Positions 7,215 to 13,825 of a stretch of DNA of 64,000 bases are shown piece after piece; within the stretch, counting starts at the first letter, position 1; each line of letters opens with the position of its first letter. The stretch is taken from positions 2,790,001-2,854,000 of the forward strand of contig NC_017586.1 of NCBI RefSeq assembly GCF_000240165.1, read 5' to 3'. This DNA is from Streptantibioticus cattleyicolor NRRL 8057 = DSM 46488 (GTDB taxonomy: Bacteria; Actinomycetota; Actinomycetes; Streptomycetales; Streptomycetaceae). Made by a program: the position numbers and the translations under genes. The notes beneath the pieces were generated by a model. The model saw nothing but the letters and a program-made list of their open reading frames with translations. It was not told the DNA's origin and made no database searches.

Positions 7215-7877
7215 ATGCAGAAGTTCGCCACCGCCGCCCCCGTCACCGCCGTCCTCGACGTCCCCGCGGGCCGCGTCCAGTTCATCGCCGCCGACCGCGC
7301 CGACACCACGGTCGAGGTCCGGCCGGCGAACGCCGCCAAGGGCCGCGACGTGAAGGCGGCGGAGGAGACCACCGTCGAGTACGCCGACGGCGTCCTGCGG
7401 ATCCGTACCGAGCGGAAGAACCAGCACCTCGGCCCCTCCGGCGCCGTCGAGGTGACGGTGCAGCTGCCCGCCGGCTCCCAGGTCGAGGCACGGACGGACG
7501 CCGTCGAGCTGCGGGCCGTCGGCCGCCTCGGGGACGTCGCCTTCCAGGGCGCGTACCGCCAGATCAAGATCGACGAGGCCGCCGCCGTCCGCCTCACCGC
7601 GGTCGACGGCGACGTGGAGATCGGCCGGCTCGGCGGCCCCGCCGAGATCAGCACCTCACGGGGCGACATCCGGATCGCCGAGGCCGTGCGCGGCACCGTC
7701 GAACTCACCACCCAGTACGGCGACATCTCGATCGGCGCCGCCGCCGGGGTCTCCGCCTCCCTGGACGCCGGCACCTCCTCCGGCCGCGTCAGCAACACCC
7801 TCAAGAACGACGGCACCGCCGGGCTCCGGATCCGCGCCACCACCGCCGGCGGCGACATCACCGCCCGCGGCCTGTAA
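7215..7877 (+). CDS. DUF4097-family beta-strand repeat protein
   Basis: 220 residues; the ATG follows AAGGAG. The sequence is almost entirely short beta strands in a right-handed repeat with G-D-[VI]-x-I rungs (VDGDVEIGRL, SRGDIRIAEA, QYGDISIGAA, AGGDITARGL), typical of the DUF4097 adhesin-like fold. There is no signal peptide or membrane helix, so it is probably cytoplasmic. Function unknown. It is divergent from the two-HTH regulator, an arrangement that suggests it is the regulated target. Confidence 0.85.
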   Translation: MQKFATAAPVTAVLDVPAGRVQFIAADRADTTVEVRPANAAKGRDVKAAEETTVEYADGVLRIRTERKNQHLGPSGAVEVTVQLPAGSQVEARTDAVELRAVGRLGDVAFQGAYRQIKIDEAAAVRLTAVDGDVEIGRLGGPAEISTSRGDIRIAEAVRGTVELTTQYGDISIGAAAGVSASLDAGTSSGRVSNTLKNDGTAGLRIRATTAGGDITARGL

Positions 7878-8056
7878 GGCCACCGCGGCGCAGGGGCGGC
7901 GCCCGTCCGACGGTGACCGGACCGCCGGCTGACCAGGCCACGCCCCCGGTACCAACGGGTCGGGCGGCCCCGAAAGCGAGCCGATAATGGCTTGAAGCCG
8001 CCCCCTTCTAACGTTTCCCCCAAGAGCCGGAGAGCTGAAAACAGGGGGAAAAACAC

Positions 8057-8221
8057 ATGCGCTCCACCGCTGACGCCACCATCACGCGGATCTTCGCCGC
8101 CCTGGCCTTCACCACGCTTTTCGCGGGCCTTTCCCAGACCGTCGCGGCCGGTCACTTCCCGGCGTCGGCCCCGCATGTCGTGGCCGGTTCGGTCAGCCCG
8201 GACAACCAGGACTGGATCTGA
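8057..8221 (+). CDS. Short secreted peptide precursor (54 aa), function unknown
   Basis: A 54-residue frame from an ATG preceded by AGGGGGAA. Residues 1-32 look like a signal peptide: Arg near the start, hydrophobic core IFAALAFTTLFAGL and an Ala-x-Ala type site in TVAAG. The released tail would be about 23 residues ending SPDNQDWI. It ends 40 bp before the methyltransferase gene on the same strand and is probably cotranscribed. It has no Cys, and no modifying enzyme of a RiPP class is adjacent. I do not recognise the family; a signalling peptide or a cluster-associated leader are possibilities. Confidence 0.6.
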   Translation: MRSTADATITRIFAALAFTTLFAGLSQTVAAGHFPASAPHVVAGSVSPDNQDWI

Positions 8222-8261
8222 TCCGGACGTTCGGATCCGTGACCGTTCCCGGAAGGAAACG

Positions 8262-9260
8262 ATGAGCTCCAGCAGCCTCGACAGCGCGGTTTACGGGTTG
8301 TTCACCACCCACGCGCTGCATCTGGCCGACAAGCACGGTGTCCTCGCCCATCTGATCGCGCACGGGCCGTCGGACCCGGCCGCGATCGCCGCCGCCCGGG
8401 GGATCGACCAGGAGACCCTGGAGCGGCTGCTGATCGTGCTGGCCGCCGCCGGGCTGATCCGGCGCGCCGCCGACGGGGCCTACGCGCCGGTGGCCGAGCT
8501 GGTGCCGTTCCTCGACCCGGCCGACCCGCGCTACCTGGGCGGCTTCGTACGCCACTTGGTGGAGAACACCGCCGGGCAGCTCGGCCGGCTCGACGCGTAC
8601 CTGGTGCGCGGCAAGGCCGCGGTCGACGCCGGGCTGCCGTCCCCGTTCGAGAGCATCTACCGGGACGAGCAGGCCACCGCCGACTTCCTCGAAGCGATGT
8701 GGAACCTCAGCTTCGAGCCCTCCCGGGAACTGGCCGCGCTGGCCGGGCTGGAGGGGACCGGTCACCTGGTGGACGTGGGCGGGGCCAGCGGCGCATTCGC
8801 GGTCGCCGCGCTCACCCGTTACCCCGAGCTGCGGGTCACCGTCTTCGACCTGCCGCAGGTCGCCCCGCACCTGGCGCGCACCCGGGACGCCCACGGGCTG
8901 GACGGGCGGCTGGAGTTCGCCCCCGGCGACTTCTTCACCGACGAACTGCCCGCCGCCGACTGCGTCTCGTTCGGCTACATCCTCTCCGACTGGGAGGACG
9001 AGTTCTGCGTCGAGCTGCTGCGCAAGGCGTACCGGGCGCTGCCGCCGGGCGGGCGGGTGCTGGTGATGGAGCGCCTCTTCGACGAGGACGGCGGGCCGCT
9101 GCCCACCGCCGCGATGAACCTGTCGATGCACGTGGAGACCCGTGGCCGGCACCGCACGGCGGCCGAGTACGCGGGGCTGCTGACCGCGGCCGGCTTCACC
9201 GGGGCCGCCACCCACCGCTCCACCTGGGACAAGCATCTGGTTACCGGGAGACGATCATGA
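8262..9260 (+). CDS. SAM-dependent methyltransferase, O-methyltransferase fold with HTH-like dimerisation domain
   Basis: 332 residues from an ATG with GGAAGGAA upstream. Residues 1-100 are the winged-helix dimerisation domain of the acetylserotonin/caffeate OMT family (LADKHGVLAHL, IDQETLERLLIVLAAAGLI). The Rossmann domain has LVDVGGASGAFAV (motif I, ~residue 168), VFDLPQV, a GDFF motif and LPPGGRVLVMERL. The catalytic His usually found in the L-H-D/N-W segment is Ser here (YILSDWEDE, ~residue 240). Family relatives include C-methyltransferases of 3-hydroxykynurenine and arylpyruvates, so C-methylation of an aromatic precursor is possible. It overlaps the next gene by ATGA. Confidence 0.82.
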   Translation: MSSSSLDSAVYGLFTTHALHLADKHGVLAHLIAHGPSDPAAIAAARGIDQETLERLLIVLAAAGLIRRAADGAYAPVAELVPFLDPADPRYLGGFVRHLVENTAGQLGRLDAYLVRGKAAVDAGLPSPFESIYRDEQATADFLEAMWNLSFEPSRELAALAGLEGTGHLVDVGGASGAFAVAALTRYPELRVTVFDLPQVAPHLARTRDAHGLDGRLEFAPGDFFTDELPAADCVSFGYILSDWEDEFCVELLRKAYRALPPGGRVLVMERLFDEDGGPLPTAAMNLSMHVETRGRHRTAAEYAGLLTAAGFTGAATHRSTWDKHLVTGRRS

Positions 9261-10468
9261 CGACTCAGGAAGCCGGCGCGGTGCCGGTGGCCGTACCGGA
9301 GGGGACGCGGCCGGCGCCCGCCGGCTTCGTGCTGTCCGGGCGCGGCCTCCAGGCGGCGGCGGTGCAGCGGCGGGCCGGCCGGGCCGCGCTGGACGCCGCC
9401 GAGAAGGCGGCGCTGGCCGGCCTGTACCAGGAGGCGGTGGCCGGCGGCGCCGATCCCGAGGCGGAGACGCTGGCGCTGCTGACCCGCCCGTTCCGCCAGG
9501 ACCCGGTGGTGCCCGAGTACTACCAGTACACCTGCGCGCACGTGTACGCCTGGTTCCTCGACCACGATCCGGCCGACCCGGTGGGCGGCGCCCTGCTGGC
9601 GCTCCACACCACGCTGGCCGACCTGCTCGCCACCGAACGGGCCGGGCATCCGGAGCCGGGGCGGGCGGAGCACATATCCGAGCGGGTGGCGCGGCTGACG
9701 GAGCTGCTGGCGCGGCTCGGCGAGGTGCCGGCCGGACGGGCCCCGGGTGCCACGACGGCGGCCCTGGTGGCGGCGGCCGAGGCCGACCCGGTGATCGCCC
9801 GGCGCTCCGCCCGGCTCGCCGAATGCACCCGCTTCCCGCGTTCCGACCGGGCCGAGGAACACGTCTTCCTGCGGTCGGTGCAAGCCAGCGAGCTGCTGTT
9901 CTTCCTGATCCGGCAGGTCGCGCTGGAGGCCTGCGCGGCGCGGGACACCGACCCGGCCGCCGCCGCCTGGTACCTGGAGCTGGGCCGGCACTGCGCCGAG
10001 GTCCTCCAGGGCGTCTTCCACACGCTGCTGACGCTCAGCCCGGCCGGCTTCATGACCTTCCGGGACGCCACCGGCGCCGCGAGCGCCGTGCAGTCGCTGA
10101 ACTACCACGCCATGGAGATCGCGGTCTACGGCTACGACCCCCGCAAGGCGCCGGTGTTCGCCTCGATCGACCACCTCACCGCGTTCAACTCGCCCGAGGT
10201 ACGCGACTTCCGGCCGCTGTCCACCACCATGGCGGACGCCGCCGACGAGCGGCTGCGCGAGGCGTGGCACCGGCTGGACCGCCGGTTGTCGAAGTGGCGC
10301 GGCTCCCACTACCGCTTCGCCCGCACCTACCTGCCGGCCGGCACCAAGGCGTCCGGCGGCACCGAAGGGGCGGCCTACGTGAAGAAGTTCGTCAAGAAGG
10401 ACCACTGCCGCCCCGGCGACGACCCGGTCACCGCACGCCCGCTGCTCTCCGGCTTCCTCCACCGCTGA
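9257..10468 (+). CDS. Tryptophan 2,3-dioxygenase/PrnB-superfamily heme enzyme
   Basis: 403 residues, translationally coupled to the methyltransferase. Two regions resemble the TDO/IDO/PrnB superfamily: a central helix with QASELLFFLIRQVALEAC (compare the ELLF-HQ-ELW helix of TDO, ~residues 208-226) and a C-terminal block WRGSHYRFARTYLP followed by GGTEGAAYVKKF (~residues 345-380), the counterpart of the heme-proximal region and the GTGGS-G-YLR loop. True TDOs are shorter (~280 aa) and PrnB is ~360 aa, so this is a divergent member. Likely substrate is tryptophan or an indole. The product of the cluster may therefore hold a kynurenine-derived or ring-modified residue; this is inference. Confidence 0.65.
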   Translation: MTTQEAGAVPVAVPEGTRPAPAGFVLSGRGLQAAAVQRRAGRAALDAAEKAALAGLYQEAVAGGADPEAETLALLTRPFRQDPVVPEYYQYTCAHVYAWFLDHDPADPVGGALLALHTTLADLLATERAGHPEPGRAEHISERVARLTELLARLGEVPAGRAPGATTAALVAAAEADPVIARRSARLAECTRFPRSDRAEEHVFLRSVQASELLFFLIRQVALEACAARDTDPAAAAWYLELGRHCAEVLQGVFHTLLTLSPAGFMTFRDATGAASAVQSLNYHAMEIAVYGYDPRKAPVFASIDHLTAFNSPEVRDFRPLSTTMADAADERLREAWHRLDRRLSKWRGSHYRFARTYLPAGTKASGGTEGAAYVKKFVKKDHCRPGDDPVTARPLLSGFLHR

Positions 10469-10484
10469 GCCGCCGCACGCCCGT

Positions 10485-10535
10485 GAAGACGCCGGAGCCG
10501 GCCCGTACCAAGTACGGGCCGGCTCCGGCGTCTTC
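10485..10535. terminator. Strong bidirectional terminator, 24-bp perfect stem
   Basis: A perfect inverted repeat with arms at 10485-10508 and 10512-10535 and a CAA loop. It lies 16 bp after the plus-strand dioxygenase-like gene and 13 bp before the stop of the minus-strand chorismate mutase, so it can end both transcripts. Confidence 0.85.
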
Positions 10536-10548
10536 GGGTCGGTCCGGG

Positions 10549-10812
10549 TCAGCGGGCACTCGGGGTGGTACGGGCCAGTTCCAGCAGGAGCAGCCCGAGC
10601 GCGGTGCCGCGCTGTCCGAACGCCGAGTGGTAGCGCAGCAGCATCTCGTTCTCCCGGGCCAGGTCGCCCTGGGACAGGCCGGCCGCGCGGCGCAGCGGGC
10701 CCAGGTCGCCCAGGGCGCGGCTGCGTTCCCGGACCAGGCCGATGATGCTGCGGTCCAGCTCGGCGATGTGTTCGTAGCGGGCGGTGATGTCGGTGTCGGT
10801 CACAGCGGTCAT
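10549..10812 (-). CDS. Chorismate mutase (AroQ type), small
   Basis: 87 residues; ATG preceded by GGAGGT. It shows the AroQ helical pattern: IAELDRSIIGLVRERSRALGDLG in helix 1 with the active-site Arg, and ENEMLLRYHSAFGQRG then LLLLELAR in helix 3. It would rearrange chorismate to prephenate, or aminochorismate as in PapB-type enzymes of antibiotic clusters. A dedicated mutase in a cluster with a prephenate-dehydratase-like gene and an aminotransferase points to extra phenylpyruvate/Phe or a related aromatic amino acid. It follows the FAD gene by 32 bp on the same strand. Confidence 0.72.
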   Translation of the reverse strand: MTAVTDTDITARYEHIAELDRSIIGLVRERSRALGDLGPLRRAAGLSQGDLARENEMLLRYHSAFGQRGTALGLLLLELARTTPSAR

Positions 10813-10844
10813 ACCAGACCTCCAGCGTCCGGTTGCGGAACCGG

Positions 10845-12035
10845 TCAGACGGCTTCCATGCGGGCGAGCAGTTCGGGGGTGTGGAACTCGTCCACGCTGA
10901 GCACCCCGGCGAGCGTCGAGAAGTACCGGTCCATGTCCCCCTGGTCGGCGGCGATCGCCCGCAGCGCGTCCAGACGGTGCCCCGGCAGGTTGAGTTCGGC
11001 CACCGACAAGGTGGAGTAGTAGGCGTCGATCATCGACTCGTCGCGCAGCGCGGCGTACTCCTCCAGCCCGTCGATGAGTTCGTCGGGGTCGGCGAGGTCC
11101 TTGCCGGTGAGGCAGTCGGCGAGGAGCTGGGCCTGGCGGAAGGCGTCGGTGATGCCGCGGGCGGTGATCGAGTCCTTGTGGTGGCCGGCGTCGCCGACCA
11201 GCGCCCAGCCCAGGCCGGCCGGCTCGCGGAAGAAGTTGCGCTGGTCGCCGGTGCCGCGCAGCCGCTCCAGCGGTTCGCGGCCCTCGATGTGCGCGTACAG
11301 GTCCGGGGCGCTGGTGCGCAGCGCCTCCAGGTAGGCGCCCAGCGCGTCGCGGCGTACCCGTTCGAACTCGCTCTGCGGGAAGTAGGCGGCCACCAGCGTG
11401 GCGTCGTTGGTGGGCAGCGCGCCCACCCACTGGCCGCGTCCCTCGCGCAGGTCGAAGTGGTCCACGAACGGGTCCCAGTAGGCGTAGTAGGCGCAGGTCA
11501 TCACCGGGTGCTCGGTGACGGTGGCGGCGCCGACCAGGGAGGCGAACCGGGAACGCATGCCGTCGGCGCCCACCACCAGGCGGGCGCGCTCCTCGTGGTG
11601 GCGGCCGTCCGCGGTGCGGTAGCCGACGCCCACCACCTGCTCGTCCTCGACCAGCACCGAGTCGACCGCGCACCCCTGGCGGAACTCCACCCCGGCGGCG
11701 ACCGCGGCGTCCGCGAGGATCGCGTCGAGCAGGAAACGGCGCGGGGCGTAGGCGCTGCGGATGCCGTCGGCCGGCAGCGAGCAGCCGCTCATCACCAGGT
11801 CCTCGACCCGGTAGACCACCTTGTCGATGGGCGGGCAGCCGGTGGCGGTGACCTGCTCCAGCAGACCCCAGCGGTTCAGCAGCGCCACGCCGGGCTGGTG
11901 GATGTAGAGCGTGCTGAGGGTGTCCCTGGGGAACTCGGCCCGGTCCACCATCAGCACCCGGTACCCCGCGCGGGCGAAGAGCATGGCCGTGGGGGCCCCG
12001 GCACACCGGGCCCCGACCACGATGACGTCGTACAC
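10845..12035 (-). CDS. FAD-dependent monooxygenase/oxidoreductase
   Basis: 396 residues from a GTG preceded by GGGAG. The N-terminal dinucleotide-binding fold is YDVIVVGARCAGAPTAMLFARAGYRVLMVDR (shown in parts: GARCAGA variant of GxGxxG, acidic end of strand 2). ARLVVGADGMRS (DG motif) and ALVGDAGHHKDSI (GD motif) are both present, so it is a class A flavoprotein of the PHBH/KMO/halogenase superfamily. The Trp-x-Trp-x-x-Ile halogenase motif is not seen. It probably hydroxylates an aromatic precursor or a carrier-bound residue. It forms an operon with the chorismate mutase and is divergent from the thioesterase. Confidence 0.8.
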   Translation of the reverse strand: MYDVIVVGARCAGAPTAMLFARAGYRVLMVDRAEFPRDTLSTLYIHQPGVALLNRWGLLEQVTATGCPPIDKVVYRVEDLVMSGCSLPADGIRSAYAPRRFLLDAILADAAVAAGVEFRQGCAVDSVLVEDEQVVGVGYRTADGRHHEERARLVVGADGMRSRFASLVGAATVTEHPVMTCAYYAYWDPFVDHFDLREGRGQWVGALPTNDATLVAAYFPQSEFERVRRDALGAYLEALRTSAPDLYAHIEGREPLERLRGTGDQRNFFREPAGLGWALVGDAGHHKDSITARGITDAFRQAQLLADCLTGKDLADPDELIDGLEEYAALRDESMIDAYYSTLSVAELNLPGHRLDALRAIAADQGDMDRYFSTLAGVLSVDEFHTPELLARMEAV

Positions 12036-12097
12036 GGTGGACTCCCTGTCCTCCTGGAGCAGTAATTGGCGTGTGCGCAGGCTATTGGCGACGGGAA

Positions 12098-12115
12098 TTG
12101 AAGCGTCATTGAGCC
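12098..12115. promoter_or_regulatory. Candidate SARP heptamer repeat in the FAD gene/thioesterase divergent region
   Basis: TTGAAGC (12098-12104) and TTGAGCC (12109-12115) are near-identical heptamers with an 11-bp start-to-start distance, the spacing of SARP binding repeats. The same TTGAAGC occurs before the first NRPS gene (35781) and before the short peptide (7992). Tentative. Confidence 0.3.
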
Positions 12116-12207
12116 GTTATTCCACCCGGCGCGTGATATGCCGCCGATAATCGCGGCCCATACGCTGACCGGTCGCCCGTGCCCGACCGTTTCTCCGAGA
12201 GGTCCCC

Positions 12208-12984
12208 ATGGTTGTCCCGATCCGCCCCGGCGGTACCGTTTCCGCCCCGCTCGACACATGGCTGCGGCGGCCCCGGCCGGTGGCCGCGCCCCGGCTGCGG
12301 CTGGTGTGTTTCCCGCACGCCGGCGGGGCGGCCAGTTTCTTCCGTGAGTGGCCGGGGTGGCTGCCGGCCGACGTGGAGGTGGCCGCGGTCTGCTACCCGG
12401 GCCGCGAGGACCGCATCCTGGACGACTGCGTGGCCGACATGGCCGGGCTCGCCGACCCGGTGGCCGACGCGCTGGCCGGCTGGACCGACCGGCCGCTGGT
12501 GTTCTTCGGGCACAGCATGGGTGCCTCGGTGGCGCACGAGGTGGCGCTGCGGATGGAGGCCCGCCACGGCGACGTGGTGCGGCGGCTGCTGGTCTCCAGC
12601 CGGGCGGCGCCGCCCCGGCTGAACCCCTCGGGGCTCTCCCGGCAGGGCGACGAGGCGCTGCTCGCCGATGTCTTCTCGCTCGGCGGGGCCTTCTCCGAGG
12701 TGCTCAACGACCCGGACATCCGCGAGCTGATGCTCCCCGCCATCCGCGCCGACTACCGGCTGCTGGACGACTACCGCCCCGACCCGGACGCCCGGCTGAA
12801 CGCCCCGGTCAGCGCCTTCGTGGGGGACGACGACCCGCACGTGCCGGTGGCCGACATGGAGTCCTGGGCCCAGGTGACCCGCGGCGGCTTCGAGCTGACC
12901 GTCTTCCCCGGCGACCACTTCTACCTGGTGCCGCGCGGCCCCGAACTGGCCGGACGGATCGGCGAGTCGCTCACACGGGGGTGA
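12208..12984 (+). CDS. Type II thioesterase (alpha/beta hydrolase)
   Basis: 258 residues; ATG preceded by GAGAGG. Features of NRPS/PKS-associated TEII: LVCFPHAGGAASFF near residue 32, the nucleophile elbow FFGHSMGAS with Ser at about residue 103, an Asp in GDDDPHVP and the catalytic His in FPGDHFYL. It releases misprimed groups from carrier domains. A shuttle role, as for SyrC in syringomycin, is less likely because SyrC-type aminoacyltransferases use Cys as nucleophile and this one has Ser. It is convergent with the racemase gene and overlaps it by 14 bp. Confidence 0.9.
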   Translation: MVVPIRPGGTVSAPLDTWLRRPRPVAAPRLRLVCFPHAGGAASFFREWPGWLPADVEVAAVCYPGREDRILDDCVADMAGLADPVADALAGWTDRPLVFFGHSMGASVAHEVALRMEARHGDVVRRLLVSSRAAPPRLNPSGLSRQGDEALLADVFSLGGAFSEVLNDPDIRELMLPAIRADYRLLDDYRPDPDARLNAPVSAFVGDDDPHVPVADMESWAQVTRGGFELTVFPGDHFYLVPRGPELAGRIGESLTRG

Positions 12985-13738
12985 CCTGCGGCACCCGTCC
13001 CGGGGCAGCCAGGGGCGGGTCCGCGTAGGCGTCCGGGGCGGCCGGGAAGCGGGTGGCCACGGTACGCAGCGCGTCCACGGTGCGCGCGGGGCCGTAGCGG
13101 GCGGTCAGCCGGTCCGACACCAGGTGGAACTCGGTGCAGCCCAGCACGACCCCGGCGCAGTCGTAGGCCTGCCGCAACTCCTCCACCAGCGGCAGCGCCT
13201 CGTCCGGCAGCGGGCCGTAGGTCTTCATCCGGTAGATCAGCCGGTGCACCCGTTCCTGGTCGGCGGGGGCCGGCAGCACCACGCGGTGGGCGACGTCCGC
13301 CCAGCCCGGTGCCCGGTCGAAGATCCCGGCCCGCCGGGTGCCCTCGGTGGCCAGCAGCAGGAACCGCCCGGTGGTACGGAGCAGTTGGGCCGCGGTCACC
13401 TCGACCAGGGAGACCAGCCGGGCGCGCAGCGCGGGGTCGACCAGGGCGAGGAAGTGGTGGGCGGTGTAGCAGACGACGACGAGCTGGTCGGCGCCGCGGT
13501 CGAGGAGTTCGGCCAGCCGCAGCTCCAGGCGGCCGGTCATCTCGGCGGTGCGGCCGGTACGGATCGCCTCGGTGCGGTCCGGGAACGCCGGGTCGCTGTC
13601 GAGCAGCACCCGGGGCCGGGACTGGTCCGGCCCGGCCGGCTGGCAGGCGTAGAGCGTCCGGACGAACTCGGCGGAGGCCAGCGGTCCCATGCCGCCCAGC
13701 ACGCCCAGGACTCGCGGGGAGGTGTACCCGGCGGACAC
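12971..13738 (-). CDS. Aspartate/glutamate racemase-family protein
   Basis: About 255 residues from the GTG at 13738, which has AAAGGTGG upstream; in-frame ATGs at 13753 and 13765 would lengthen it slightly. The family core is clear: VLGVLGGMGPLAS at the N-terminus, the first catalytic Cys in VVVCYTAHHF (~residue 90; Asn is usual after Cys, here Tyr) and the second in VVLGCTEF (~residue 200). Two Cys residues allow two-base, PLP-independent racemisation. It may supply a D-amino acid for the NRPS or act on a precursor; it directly follows the NRPS genes on the same strand. Confidence 0.82.
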   Translation of the reverse strand: MSAGYTSPRVLGVLGGMGPLASAEFVRTLYACQPAGPDQSRPRVLLDSDPAFPDRTEAIRTGRTAEMTGRLELRLAELLDRGADQLVVVCYTAHHFLALVDPALRARLVSLVEVTAAQLLRTTGRFLLLATEGTRRAGIFDRAPGWADVAHRVVLPAPADQERVHRLIYRMKTYGPLPDEALPLVEELRQAYDCAGVVLGCTEFHLVSDRLTARYGPARTVDALRTVATRFPAAPDAYADPPLAAPGRVPQVTPV

Positions 13739-13825
13739 GGCGCCACCTTTCATGGCTCGACTCATGGCTCGACGGTTCGGGGGGACGGCGCGCCGCCCGG
13801 CAGCGGCCGGGCGGCGCGCACCGGG

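Noticed and set aside
10845-12035. Flavin-dependent tryptophan halogenase
   Set aside because: The FAD fold is present but the WxWxIP motif of halogenases is not seen.
12208-12984. SyrC-type aminoacyl shuttle for the A-less module
   Set aside because: The nucleophile is Ser in GHSMG rather than the Cys used by SyrC-like transferases; ordinary type II thioesterase is more likely, though not proven.
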